From: CAWAPS01 sp963783945
Lineage (GTDB): Bacteria; Actinomycetota; Acidimicrobiia; Acidimicrobiales; Palsa-688
Reading direction: 5' to 3'
Assembly (NCBI GenBank): GCA_963783945.1
Contig: CAWAPS010000032.1
Location: 744,001-808,000, forward strand
DNA length: 64,000 nucleotides
Shown here: in pieces, positions 54,049 to 63,639 of the stretch
How the letters are laid out: each line of letters begins with the position of its first letter
Numbering within the stretch: the first letter of the stretch is position 1
Translations under genes and position numbers: made by a program
The notes under the pieces: generated by a model
Seen by the model: the letters and a program-made list of their open reading frames with translations, nothing else
The model's database searches: none
Told to the model about the DNA's origin: nothing

Positions 54049-54590
54049 ATCGGTGCTGAACGATCTATCCCGAGGGTGTGGCGGCGCGGGCGCGTCAGGT
54101 TGGCCCGATGCGTTTCGAGATAGGACCTGCAGTACCGGCTCTGGCTTGTGGACAAGTCTTCACCGGGAGACATCGTCTCCACGGAACGACGATGTGCAGG
54201 GGGAGGGCCACAGGCGATCGTGCGCTCGGCGCCACGCTCCGACCGGCTCCGCCTACCCGGCGTGGGTTTGCGGACGATGATCTCGTCAGCCACCGCGGCG
54301 CTGAGGATCGTAGGACGCCTTTACAACATCTGCAGCGCCGACCCCGGCCCCCGACTGATGTCGGTCGTGTGCCCAACGGGCCAGGTTTGCACCTCCCGCT
54401 TCGTTTCGACGGAGGCGTCCGGCCGGTGGCCGTCGGGCGTGGCGAGCCGGCCGCGCCGTCAGGCCTCCGAGGAACGATGCATGATGACGGTATGGGAGTT
54501 CTCTGTGACCCGTGAACGCGCTCGAGGCGGTTCCGGCGAACGAGGCGCCGATCCCCACCATGCCCCGTACCGCGCGTGAAAGGATGAACC
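54049..54590. other. Gap without a supported gene
   Basis: A perfect 15-bp palindrome GGAGACATCGTCTCC lies at 54166-54180. Several overlapping frames exist but none shows protein-like character. The last 100 bp probably holds the promoter of the P450 gene. Confidence 0.35.
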
Positions 54591-55802
54591 ATGGCAACAG
54601 CAACGGTCGACTTTGACCCGTTCTCGGACGAGTACTTCGCCGATCCGTCGGATATGTACCGGCGGCTGCGCGACGAAGCCCCCGTGTACTTCAGCGAGAA
54701 GTACGGTTTCTATGCCCTATCACGATTCGCCGACGTCGTGGTAGCCCACCGGGACTGGAAAGGCTTCTCCAGTTCGCATGGTCCCGACCTCCATATGATG
54801 CGCCGGCCCCTCGAGGAGATCCGGGGATACCGAAGCATCATCATGATGGACCCGCCCGAGCACGAGCAGCTGCGCGGCCTCGTGAGCCGGGTCTTTACGC
54901 CGCGGGCGGTCACTGCCCTCGAGCCCATGATGCGGGAGGTCATCAGCGGCTTCCTCGACGAGATCGGTGATCGCACCGAGTTCGACCTCGTGGAGGAGTT
55001 CAGCGCCCCCTTTCCTATCGAGATCATCTCGCGCATGCTGGGAGTGCCGGCACCGGACCGACAGCAGATCCGTCACCGGCTCGATGTCAGCTTGAGCCGC
55101 AAACCTGGATCCGCGGCGCCGACTCCGGAAGGCGAGCAGGCGGCGATGGAATCCGGGATGTACTTCTGGAACCTGGCCCAGGAAAAGCGGAAGAATCCGA
55201 GCGACGACATGCTGTCGCGTCTCACTCAGGTCACCGTCGACCGGGGCGATGGCACCGAGACGGGGCTCGACGACGCCGAAATCGCCGGATTCGCGTCATT
55301 GCTCGGGGGAGCCGGCGGCGAGACCGTCACTAAGGCCGTCGGGAACGCCGGCGTCCTCTTCGCCCGCAACCTCGACCAGTGGGAGAAGGTGCGGGAGGAC
55401 CGAGCCAAGATCCCGCGCGCGGTGGAAGAGATTCTCCGGATCCTGCCGCCGTCGCAGATCCAGGGGCGCTGGTCGCACGAGGAGCGCACGTTCGAAGGCG
55501 GCACCATCCCGTCAGGATGGCCGGTCCTGCTGCTGACAGGTGCGGCGTGTTGCGATCCGCGAGCATTCGACGAGCCCGAGCGATTCGACATCGACCGGCC
55601 GCCGAACGTGGCGGTCTACCTCGGCCACGGCATCCACGCTTGCCTCGGCGCCGCCCTCGCCCGCATGGAGACGCGCGTCGCCATCGACGAACTGGCCAAG
55701 CGCTGGAGGTCGTGGGAGGTCGATGACGCTGGCCTGCGCCGCGTCAACATGGCCAACGTCGCCGGCTACTCCAACGTGCCAGTCCGCGCCGTCCCGGCCT
55801 GA
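54591..55802 (+). CDS. Cytochrome P450
   Basis: A 403-residue soluble bacterial P450. The I-helix oxygen motif is SLLGGAGGETVTKAVG (about residue 240, with Gly-Gly-Glu-Thr), the ExxR helix is AVEEILRI, and the heme Cys is Cys351 in YLGHGIHACLGAALARME. The usual Phe seven residues before the Cys is Leu here. ATG 54591 has a GAAAGGA ribosome site. No redox partner is nearby. The substrate may be a steroid, fatty acid or xenobiotic. Confidence 0.93.
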   Translation: MATATVDFDPFSDEYFADPSDMYRRLRDEAPVYFSEKYGFYALSRFADVVVAHRDWKGFSSSHGPDLHMMRRPLEEIRGYRSIIMMDPPEHEQLRGLVSRVFTPRAVTALEPMMREVISGFLDEIGDRTEFDLVEEFSAPFPIEIISRMLGVPAPDRQQIRHRLDVSLSRKPGSAAPTPEGEQAAMESGMYFWNLAQEKRKNPSDDMLSRLTQVTVDRGDGTETGLDDAEIAGFASLLGGAGGETVTKAVGNAGVLFARNLDQWEKVREDRAKIPRAVEEILRILPPSQIQGRWSHEERTFEGGTIPSGWPVLLLTGAACCDPRAFDEPERFDIDRPPNVAVYLGHGIHACLGAALARMETRVAIDELAKRWRSWEVDDAGLRRVNMANVAGYSNVPVRAVPA

Positions 55803-55994
55803 CCGTCCCCGGAGTTCGACCGGAGCGACGGGCCGCCTGGGCGCCTCGCCAGATGCCCCTCCAGGCCGTCCCTCGCGACCGCACTTCCTCGCCTGCGTGC
55901 TCGGCCACCATCCACTCGGCGTACCAGTGGGGCGAATTCGGGTCGGCCTCGCCCCTCCGGGGCGCTTGCCGCCGCGGGTAGCGTCGGGGGTGCG

Positions 55995-56765
55995 ATGTCA
56001 GACCTTCCTGCCCATGTCGTTATCAATCGGAGCGCCTGGACCGCCAGCAACGCTGCGTACACCGACGCCGTCGGGCGCGACCAATGGGCCGAGACCCAGA
56101 TCAGGTGGGGGTTATGGCATGTGCCCGACGGCGAACTGCGGGCGCTCCCCCCGATAGAGGGGAAGGATGTCGTCGAGCTTGGTTGCGGCACCGGCTACTT
56201 CGGGGCCTGGTTGTGCCGAGCCGGCGCGGCGCGCGTGGTCGGAGTGGATGTGACACCCGCGCAGTTGGAGTCGGCGCGCCGTTTCGAAGCGGAGTTCCAT
56301 CTGGGGATGGAGTTTGTCGAGGCCAGTGCTGAGGATGTCCCTTTGCCAGACGCCGCCTTCGACCTCGCGGTCTCCGAGTATGGGGCCTCGATCTGGTGCG
56401 AGCCGCACGCGTGGATCGGCGAAGCGGCGCGGCTGCTGCGACCCGGTGGGGAACTTGTCTTCCTGCGCACCAGCACCGTGGCGATGCTCTGCATGCCCCA
56501 CATGGGAAACGTTACGACCACCCTCCAGCGTCCCCAGCGTGATCTCAGGCGCATCGAGTGGGGCGAAGACGATCCGGGCGTGGAGTTCCACCCCTCGACC
56601 GGGGAGTTACTCCGTATCCTTATGCAGCGCGGCTTCACCCTGAGCGACATCATCGAGGTGTACGCGCCGGACGATGCGGTCGACCATCCACACTACGACC
56701 ACATTCCAGCGCAGTGGGCCCGGCAATGGCCTTCCGAGGAAATCTGGCGGGCCTGCCGAGTTTGA
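55995..56765 (+). CDS. Class I SAM-dependent methyltransferase
   Basis: A 256-residue enzyme. Motif I is DVVELGCGTGYFGAWLC (about residues 58-74), the acidic loop is VVGVDVTPAQLESAR, motif II is FDLAVSEYGASIW, and motif III is ARLLRPGGELVFL. An N-terminal AHVVINRSAWTASNAAY segment is common in this group. Acceptor unknown. It is 190 bp from the P450 gene and may not share its transcript. Confidence 0.9.
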   Translation: MSDLPAHVVINRSAWTASNAAYTDAVGRDQWAETQIRWGLWHVPDGELRALPPIEGKDVVELGCGTGYFGAWLCRAGAARVVGVDVTPAQLESARRFEAEFHLGMEFVEASAEDVPLPDAAFDLAVSEYGASIWCEPHAWIGEAARLLRPGGELVFLRTSTVAMLCMPHMGNVTTTLQRPQRDLRRIEWGEDDPGVEFHPSTGELLRILMQRGFTLSDIIEVYAPDDAVDHPHYDHIPAQWARQWPSEEIWRACRV

Positions 56766-56908
56766 TAGCTTGCCCGGTCCAGGCCGTTCTTCCCGTATCG
56801 CTATCCGGAGATCCACTCGAAGCCGTGGGACCAGACGATACGAACACGAAAGCTGGCGCTGGTGGCTCTCGGGGTGGGCGGAGGTGATCGATTAGGCGTG
56901 CTGTCGCT

Positions 56909-57109
56909 TCACTGGAGGGGGACGTCCATCCCGAAGCCTGCCGTTATGTCCCGGCTCAAACGTCCGACGGAGAGTCCGTCCTTGATTAGTTGACGGACCC
57001 ACACAATGGCTTCCTGGTCGGACCCCAGATCCTCAGAGGCCAGTTGATCTCCAGTGATGCCATACGCCCGATAAGTTGATTTGCGACCGAAGGAAGCTTG
57101 TATCGGCAT
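56909..57109 (-). CDS. Small hypothetical protein
   Basis: A 66-residue protein from ATG 57109 (the frame extends to 57154). The sequence IQASFGRKSTYRAYGITGDQ followed by EAIVWVRQLIKDGLSVGRLS looks like a compact helical protein. No family recognised. It stands alone in the gap between the methyltransferase and polymerase genes. Confidence 0.45.
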   Translation of the reverse strand: MPIQASFGRKSTYRAYGITGDQLASEDLGSDQEAIVWVRQLIKDGLSVGRLSRDITAGFGMDVPLQ

Positions 57110-57278
57110 GGCCGTCAGTCTCTCACCCTTTTCGCCTCGGCGGAAGCGAGACACGAGAACCGGCGCTCGTCACCTGTGTCGCTGGTGGACAACGGCGGGT
57201 TATTCGGCTGACGTTCACGCTTTCGTGCCCGCGAGGGACGGGGCGCGTCGGGCGCCTTTGCCTCGGCCAGTCCGGCTG

Positions 57279-59081
57279 CTATGCCCTGGAGTCGAGGCTT
57301 TCTGACGGAGCCTCCGTCTTGGCGTCAGACCAGCGTCCGATCACGCTGATGTCGGCAACGAAGCGAACCGATGTGGCAGGCGCCCACCGGCGCACAGCTT
57401 GGTCGAGGCAGTCTCCGAGAAGCTGGGCCACCCCCGGTGCGTGCTCGGCCGGGGCTTGAACGAGTACCTCGTCGTGGAGGCAGAGGACGATACTGGCGCC
57501 GAGATCGTGTCCCCCCGCCCTGACGGTCACGGCCCAGGTCTTGAATAGCTCGGCGGCAGCTCCCTGGATAACCGCGTTGCGCCCGTAACGACCTCGGGCC
57601 GCGGTCAGCCCGCCACCTTCGGGTGCTCGGCCATCGGCGGTGACCGGCCGTCCCATACGGACCAACCTTCCTCCGTAGGTGCGGAGGTCTCGGCCGGCCT
57701 CAGCGGCTCGGGCGGCCCGCTCGAGGTAGGCCATGGCTACTGGGTAGGTGGCGGCCAGGCGGCGCAGCGCCTGGGCGCCATGACCGGTGGTCTGGCCGTA
57801 CATCGCGCCGAGCACCGCCACCTTGGCCGTCGCTCGGTCGACGCCAAGCTGGGCGGCCACTGGTAAGTAGAGGTCGTCGTCGAGAGTGGCCTTGGCCAGC
57901 GCCTCGTCTCCGGAGACAGCCGCCAGCACCCTTGGTTCGATCTGACCGAGATCGGCGCGTACGAACATCTTCCCCGGCTCGGCCACCACCGCCGGGCGAA
58001 GGTCGCCAGGCATGTTGTGAAGACCTGCCGATGCAGTCATCCTCCCTGCCGCCCCGTCGCACGCGGTCCACGTACCTCGGAGTCGGCCGTCGGCGCCGAG
58101 GTGGCGGTCCAGCCACCCGTAGCCGTAAGTAGTCGCCACCCGTTCGGCCTTCCGCCATACGAGGAAGGCGCCCACCACAGGATGCCGGTCGGCAACGGCC
58201 CGCAGCCGCCATGCGCGCGTGTCGACCACCTGCACCCCCAGCCGGCTGAGCAGCGTCTTGACCTGGGAGCTGCTGCGCAGGTCGACCTCGACGCCCCGGG
58301 GCACATGGCGCAGCACCTCGGCATCGCGCCGGGCGAGCAAGTCCGCCGCCTCGGCGGCGCTGCTGGGGCGCGGCCCGATGAACCTGGCGATTATCGCCTC
58401 CGCGACGGTGCGGTCCATGGGCAGACCGTCAAGAGTCATCTCGGCGCACAAAAGCTCAGCTGCGGACTCTGAACGGGCGGTAACCACGGCCACCGGATGA
58501 TCACGCCGCGCCGCCAGCTGCTCCAGTTGCCATGCCGCCACTCTCGCCGCCACCTGGGCCCAGCACTGCAACCGTTCGGGGCTGGCTCGCCAGCCGCCGG
58601 CCACCCACTCAGGGCGAAGATAGCCGTCGGGACGGACCGGATCCTCCGGGTCACCGGAGTCATCATCGAACGAGGTGAACAGATTCGGCGGCGCCCCGGT
58701 CGGAACGGTCTGGAGCGCCAAACCCGCAGCCGCGGCCCACACCTGCGCCGGGTCCGCCGCCCAGCCGCCGAAGAGCAGGCGGTGAACCGCCGCCACGTCC
58801 CACGCCGTGGCGACTCGTACCCCGGCCTTTCCCAGATCAATCGCCGCCTCATTGGACCACAACACCCAGCGAGGGCGAAGGGCCTCCTCCACCACCCCGA
58901 CATCCCGAGACCCTCCAGCGCCCGCCAACGACCACGACCCGCCAGCCGTCGCCACGCCCAGCCCTACTGTCGGATCAAGAACCAAAGCGACACGGTCCCC
59001 CCGGCGCGTCCCCGAACGAATTAGCGCCTCAACCAGACCCTCCGCATCCACCAGGACAGCCTGACACCTCCGACGACACAT
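57279..59081 (-). CDS. Family A DNA polymerase with degenerate N-terminal exonuclease-like half
   Basis: A 600-residue PolA-type polymerase. Motif A is VRADLGQIEPRVLAAVSGDE, motif B is ATAKVAVLGAMYGQTTGHG, and motif C is VLCLHDEVLVQAPAE. The N-terminal about 220 residues fit the 3'-5' exonuclease position but lack a clear DxE pair, and there is no 5' nuclease domain. This matches the actinobacterial short bifunctional polymerase group distinct from PolA itself. ATG 59081 follows GGGAGG; the upstream frame is not used. It is probably a repair polymerase. Confidence 0.85.
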   Translation of the reverse strand: MCRRRCQAVLVDAEGLVEALIRSGTRRGDRVALVLDPTVGLGVATAGGSWSLAGAGGSRDVGVVEEALRPRWVLWSNEAAIDLGKAGVRVATAWDVAAVHRLLFGGWAADPAQVWAAAAGLALQTVPTGAPPNLFTSFDDDSGDPEDPVRPDGYLRPEWVAGGWRASPERLQCWAQVAARVAAWQLEQLAARRDHPVAVVTARSESAAELLCAEMTLDGLPMDRTVAEAIIARFIGPRPSSAAEAADLLARRDAEVLRHVPRGVEVDLRSSSQVKTLLSRLGVQVVDTRAWRLRAVADRHPVVGAFLVWRKAERVATTYGYGWLDRHLGADGRLRGTWTACDGAAGRMTASAGLHNMPGDLRPAVVAEPGKMFVRADLGQIEPRVLAAVSGDEALAKATLDDDLYLPVAAQLGVDRATAKVAVLGAMYGQTTGHGAQALRRLAATYPVAMAYLERAARAAEAGRDLRTYGGRLVRMGRPVTADGRAPEGGGLTAARGRYGRNAVIQGAAAELFKTWAVTVRAGGHDLGASIVLCLHDEVLVQAPAEHAPGVAQLLGDCLDQAVRRWAPATSVRFVADISVIGRWSDAKTEAPSESLDSRA

Positions 59082-59197
59082 AACCTCCCGATCCCGCACG
59101 GTCGACCGGATGTCTGGTGGGGATCGACGGGGGTGGGCCACGTTGACCCGTTGCCAGACGGGCTACCGCACGTGGCGGTGGAGAGCCCGAGTGGGGT

Positions 59198-59918
59198 TCA
59201 CACCGGGCCGAGTCGCTCGTCGAAGAAGTCGAGCATGGCCCGCCACGACCGCTCGTCTGTGGGCTGATGGTATGCCACCCCAGCGATCCCGGACAGCTCG
59301 GCATTGGGGTTGGTGAAGCTGTGCACCGCCCCCCCGTAGATGTTCATGCGCCAATCGACATCAGCACCTCGCATCTCCTGCTCGAACACCGCCCGCTGCT
59401 CGGCCGGCACCATCGGATCTTCGGCGCCGATGCAGACGAGGATCCCGGCTTTGATCTCACCCGCGCCGGCTGGGCGCGGTGTCGGCTAGACCGGAGTGGA
59501 ACCCGACGGCAACAGCAAGGTCGGCGCCACTCCGGGCCAATTCGAGCGCCATGGTACCGCCAAAGCAATAACCGATGGCTGCCACTCTGGCGGGGTCCAC
59601 GTCAGCTTGAGACATCAAGACAGACAGCCCGGCACTGGCCAGCTCCCGAATCCTTTCGGAATCGCCCATCAACGGCCCCAGGCGTCCCATTATCTCATCC
59701 CGTTCGAGCGGCTTCCCCTCGCCGTGGTAGTCGAGGGCGAAAGCGGCATAACCCAGGCCGGCGAGGCGCTCGGCCCGACCTTTGGCGTGCTCGTCCAGCC
59801 CCGGTCCCTCGTGGCATATCAGAACGCCGGGCCGGGACTCAGAGCGTTCGTCGTCGATAGCAAGGTGCCCCACCATGCGGCGCCCTCCCACCCTGTACTC
59901 GATATCTTCGATACGCAT
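59198..59918 (-). pseudogene. Dienelactone hydrolase family protein, frameshifted
   Basis: The first frame from ATG 59918 (after GGGAGAG) reads IEDIEYRVGGRRMVGHLAID, GVLICHEGPGLDEHAKGRAE and AAIGYCFGGTMALELAR (nucleophile Cys), then stops after DTAPSRRG. A missing base near 59480 explains it, because another frame continues GEIKAGILVCIGAEDPMVPA (acid residue), MNIYGGAVHSFTNPNAEL (His) and ends at 59198. All parts of the triad are present. The combined length of 240 residues is normal. Confidence 0.82.
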
Positions 59919-60006
59919 ACGCTCTCCCGGTTGGATGTCGAAGCCTGAGTCAACCACTCTCATAACGCGTTCGCGTCACCGCCCGCAGATTAAGGCCCGA
60001 TGTGAC

Positions 60007-61764
60007 CTAGGCCTTCTCCTCATCTGATTGGTCATCGTCTTGGCCGTGGTAGTACTGCGTGCCTCTCATTACCGACACGACCGCGGCCACAGCGGCCATC
60101 AGGGCGGCGGCGGTAAATACCACTACGAGGCCGTGGTGGAAGGGCTGAGATATGAGGTTGGGGAAAAATCGTTTGCCCGTGAGAGTGTTAACGGCTTGAG
60201 CCGGCAGCCTGGTGAGCACTCCAGTGGGCTTGAGAAGGGTCTCCATCGGGTTGAAGCCCAGAAAGGCCGCGAATACCGTCGATACCGGCGGCAGAGATGC
60301 CACGTGGGCGGCGACGTCGCTTGGGACTCCTTGGGCCTGCAGGCCATTCGTCAGGGTACGAGGAAGGGTGTCGTGCAGACCGCTGATGAGCAGGGAAAAG
60401 AACACGCCGATGGAGATGGCCATGCCGCTGTTCATGAACGTGGCGCGCATTCCCGATGCCTGTCCCCGCTGTTTGGGCGGCACGCTGCTCATGATGGCGG
60501 ACGTGTTGGGTGCGGCGAACAGCCCGGACCCGATCCCGTTGAGCAGGACCAGAGCGGCGAACTCCCAATACGAGAAGTTGATGGGTATCAGAAGCAGTCC
60601 GACGAAGCTGGCCGCGAACAGGACCATCCCTGCGGTGGCGAACGGCCGGGCACCATAGCGGTCGGACAGATAGCCACTAACCGGGCCGGCTACCAAGAAC
60701 CCGGCCGTGAGCGGCAACAGGAAGATGCCCGCCCACAGCGGGGTGTCGGTGAAGTTGTAGCCGTGCAGGGGAAGCCAGATTCCTTGCAGCCAGATGATCA
60801 ACATGAACTGCATCCCGCCCCGGGCGACCGAGCTCAGCAGGGCGGTGATTGCTCCGGCCGCGAAGGCTCGGATACGGAACAGGCTCAAATTGAACATGGG
60901 TTGCGCGACCCGGGTCTCGATGAGCGCGAATAGGCCGAGCAGGACGCCACCCAGCACCAGTCCCCATACGACCTTGGGGCTGCTCCAGCCCATGGTGTCA
61001 TGGTGGTAGGGCTGGATGCCGTAGGTGATCGAGATCAGGATCAAGCCGAGACCCAGAGCAAAGGTCAGATTGCCCCACCAGTCGATCCGTCCAGGATCAC
61101 GGGTCGAAGTCTCGCGGAGCTTGCGGTAAGCCCACACCGTCCCGAACACCCCGAATGGCACGTTGACCCAGAACACCGCCCGCCAGTCAAATGCCGCCAG
61201 CAGACCACCGAGCACTAGTCCGACAAACTGGCCGGACAAACCCATGATCTGATTGACGCCCAGGGCCATACCCCGCTGCTCCGCCGGGAAGGCGTCAGTC
61301 AGGATGGCGGCCGAGTTGGCCATCAGCATGGACCCGCCGAGAGCTTGGACCAGTCGCCAGAGGATCAGCCACATGGCCCCGGCCGTGCCTCGCGCCGGGT
61401 CCAGCGACAGAGCTATGGACGCGCCGGTGAAGACCACGAAACCGAGGTTGTATATGCGGACTCGCCCGACCATGTCCCCGAGCCGGCCGAGCGAAACCAC
61501 GGCCACGGCCGTGACCAGCACGTAGCCCATGATCATCCACAGAAGGTAGGTAATGTTTCCGGGCGCCAGCGGATTGAGTCCGATGCCCCGGAAGATGGCG
61601 GGCATGGCGATGATCACGATCGAGCTGTCCAGGACGGCCATGAACATACCGACGGATGTGTTGGTCAGGGCGGTCCACTTGTAGCGGTCGTTATCAGAGC
61701 TCGTCCGGCTCGGAACCCGATCGGGCCGGACCGCGGCCTCAGACAAACCGACCCAAACGCTCAA
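60007..61764 (-). CDS. DHA2-type MFS exporter
   Basis: A 585-residue protein with 14 predicted helices. TSVGMFMAVLDSSIVIIAMP is TM1 with motif D1, SLGRLGDMVGRVRIYNLGF is motif A, and MALGVNQIMGLSGQFVGLVL is the antiporter motif C region. A large loop near residues 430-500 and an acidic tail (DDDQSDEEKA) are present. The start at 61764 is TTG and uncertain. It differs from the transporter at 10851 in lacking a soluble tail. Substrate unknown. Confidence 0.88.
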   Translation of the reverse strand: MSVWVGLSEAAVRPDRVPSRTSSDNDRYKWTALTNTSVGMFMAVLDSSIVIIAMPAIFRGIGLNPLAPGNITYLLWMIMGYVLVTAVAVVSLGRLGDMVGRVRIYNLGFVVFTGASIALSLDPARGTAGAMWLILWRLVQALGGSMLMANSAAILTDAFPAEQRGMALGVNQIMGLSGQFVGLVLGGLLAAFDWRAVFWVNVPFGVFGTVWAYRKLRETSTRDPGRIDWWGNLTFALGLGLILISITYGIQPYHHDTMGWSSPKVVWGLVLGGVLLGLFALIETRVAQPMFNLSLFRIRAFAAGAITALLSSVARGGMQFMLIIWLQGIWLPLHGYNFTDTPLWAGIFLLPLTAGFLVAGPVSGYLSDRYGARPFATAGMVLFAASFVGLLLIPINFSYWEFAALVLLNGIGSGLFAAPNTSAIMSSVPPKQRGQASGMRATFMNSGMAISIGVFFSLLISGLHDTLPRTLTNGLQAQGVPSDVAAHVASLPPVSTVFAAFLGFNPMETLLKPTGVLTRLPAQAVNTLTGKRFFPNLISQPFHHGLVVVFTAAALMAAVAAVVSVMRGTQYYHGQDDDQSDEEKA

Positions 61765-62267
61765 GCAACGGTGTGACCTCTATCAACTGACGCTGCTCCC
61801 ACGGCGTGAACTCCTCCTCGATACCCGGGCCAATTTGCGGATTTCTAATCGTGGACCCTCTGAAGGTTACCGCGACGAAATAGTTGCGTTCCCGTTCAAC
61901 TGGTAGCCGTCGACGATTGCCGACACCGTCGAGAGCCGTCCTGGGCGGACTCCTTCGACTTGGGTCGATGACCGAAGCCAGTGCCAGTGGGAGAGGCTGA
62001 AGGAGTAGCCCGTACCCTGTCGACGAATCTCAGACGTTTTGAGGGTTGTGCGGATCGAGCAGACGACTCCGCGCGATACTCTCGCCATGACGATCCGGTT
62101 CTGGTTGGTGACGCTTGGGGTCACCAACGGCTAACCGGCCTGACCGTCCCGTGGACCCCCCGCCGGTCCTCCCAGTTGCCACAACGCTAGAGCTGGAAAT
62201 AGGCATCCACACACTGAAAGGAGGATGGGGAACCGGTCCCGAACGAGCACCGCACCCCTGACGACCC
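61765..62267. other. Gap without a supported gene
   Basis: Divergent promoter region between the exporter and the dioxygenase. A GGTGAC/GTCACC inverted repeat occurs near 62117-62134. No protein-like ORF or RNA gene was seen. Confidence 0.35.
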
Positions 62268-63095
62268 ATGGATCTCGTGACGAAGCAGTTGACCAGTACG
62301 ATCGGGGCAGAGGTCATCGATCTCGACCGGGATCGCTTGCTGCACGATTCCGGGTTGCCCGATGCCATCCTCGATGCTCTGGAGGAGTACGGCGTCTTGT
62401 TGTTCCCGGAGATCGGTGTCGACGATGACGAACAGGTTGCGTTCGGGCGGCGGCTTGGAGACCTGGTCGCCCGCCAAGGCCATCTGATCCCAGAGATCAC
62501 GGTCATCACCCAGGGTCCGGACAATCACCTGGCTGAGTACCTCCAGGGCAACTTGCATTGGCACATCGATGGCGCCCAGGACGACGTCCCGTGCAAGGCC
62601 GGAATTCTCAGCGCCCGGGTCATGGCTGCCGGGGACGGCGGCACGGAGTTCGCCAGCACCTACGCCGCTTACGATGACCTGACCGAGGAGGATAGGCAGC
62701 GGTTGGCCGAGCTGCGCGTCGTTCACATGCTGGAAGCGACGCTGCGCCGTGTGTACCCGGACCCGACCCCTGAGCAACTTGCCCGCTGGCGTAGGCAAGG
62801 CCCGGCGAGGGAGCACCCCCTGGTGTGGAAGCACCGATCAGGACGAAGGTCTCTCGTGGTGGGATCCCACGCCGACCACGTTCTCGGCATGGATCCGGAC
62901 GAAGGCCGCGCCTTGCTGGCCGACTTGCTGAAGCGAGCCACCCGTCCTGAGCGCGTCTTGCGGCACGACTGGGCCGTCGGCGACATGGTCATGTGGGACA
63001 ACACCGGCGTTGTCCACCGCGTGAGCGACCACAATCCCACATCGGCGCGAGAACTGCACAGGGCAACGGTCGCCGGGGAGGAGCCGATCGAGTAA
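62268..63095 (+). CDS. TauD/TfdA-family 2-oxoglutarate/Fe(II) dioxygenase
   Basis: A 275-residue enzyme with the double-stranded beta-helix metal site: NLHWHIDGAQDD (His-x-Asp, about residues 99-101) and DNTGVVHRVSDHNP (second His). YGVLLFPEIGVDDDEQVAFG and a C-terminal Arg in SARELHRATV for 2-oxoglutarate are as expected. The family oxidises sulfonates, aryloxyacids and other carboxylates; the substrate here is unknown. ATG 62268. Confidence 0.9.
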   Translation: MDLVTKQLTSTIGAEVIDLDRDRLLHDSGLPDAILDALEEYGVLLFPEIGVDDDEQVAFGRRLGDLVARQGHLIPEITVITQGPDNHLAEYLQGNLHWHIDGAQDDVPCKAGILSARVMAAGDGGTEFASTYAAYDDLTEEDRQRLAELRVVHMLEATLRRVYPDPTPEQLARWRRQGPAREHPLVWKHRSGRRSLVVGSHADHVLGMDPDEGRALLADLLKRATRPERVLRHDWAVGDMVMWDNTGVVHRVSDHNPTSARELHRATVAGEEPIE

Positions 63096-63220
63096 GCCGC
63101 CCCAACGACCACGCTGGTCGTTTGACTATCCTGCAGGCCGGCCCGTGAGGGCCAGGCCGCATGCGGGGCGAGTCCAGCCATTATCACCGCACGGTCCCCC
63201 AGCGATCGACGGAGGGCGCC

Positions 63221-63610
63221 TTGAAACTGGTTCGGGTATATGCGGACGAGGCTGGGGATACTCACCTTGCAGATATCGAGGTCCCAGCCACCGACGACGT
63301 TGGCGGAGTGGTCTCGGAGCTAATGTCCCTGGGAGATATCCCTGCCACCACGTTCAGTCTCAGCCAGTCGCCCGACCACCGGGCTGACATGGACTTCCAC
63401 ACCCCGGCGCGACGCCAGGTGGTCGCTTTCCTGCGCGGAGAACTGGAAGTGACGACCACGACGGGTGAGACTCGGCGGCTCGAATCCGGTGATTGCTTGC
63501 TTGCCGACGACGTGGGTAGCAAGGGTCATATAAGCAGAGACGTGGGCGCGGAGCCTTGGGCAACTCTCGTCGTCGGAATCGCGCCCGATTGGGTGGGCCC
63601 ACCGGGTTGA
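63221..63610 (+). CDS. Cupin-like small protein
   Basis: A 129-residue protein. The TTG at 63221 is chosen because GGAGGG lies 5 nt upstream and KLVRVYADEAGDTHLADIEV begins the domain; the longer upstream frame has no such character. DMDFHTPARRQVVAFLRGEL, VTTTTGETRRLESGDCLLAD and GHISRDVGAEPWATLVV form a cupin barrel. It follows the dioxygenase by 125 bp. Function unknown. Confidence 0.78.
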   Translation: MKLVRVYADEAGDTHLADIEVPATDDVGGVVSELMSLGDIPATTFSLSQSPDHRADMDFHTPARRQVVAFLRGELEVTTTTGETRRLESGDCLLADDVGSKGHISRDVGAEPWATLVVGIAPDWVGPPG

Positions 63611-63639
63611 GCCCTGCGCCGCGGGGCGGCCCTAGAAGG

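Noticed and set aside
54166..54180. Palindrome GGAGACATCGTCTCC as an operator for the P450 gene
   Set aside because: It is 410 bp from the start codon and has no second copy, so no regulatory claim is made.
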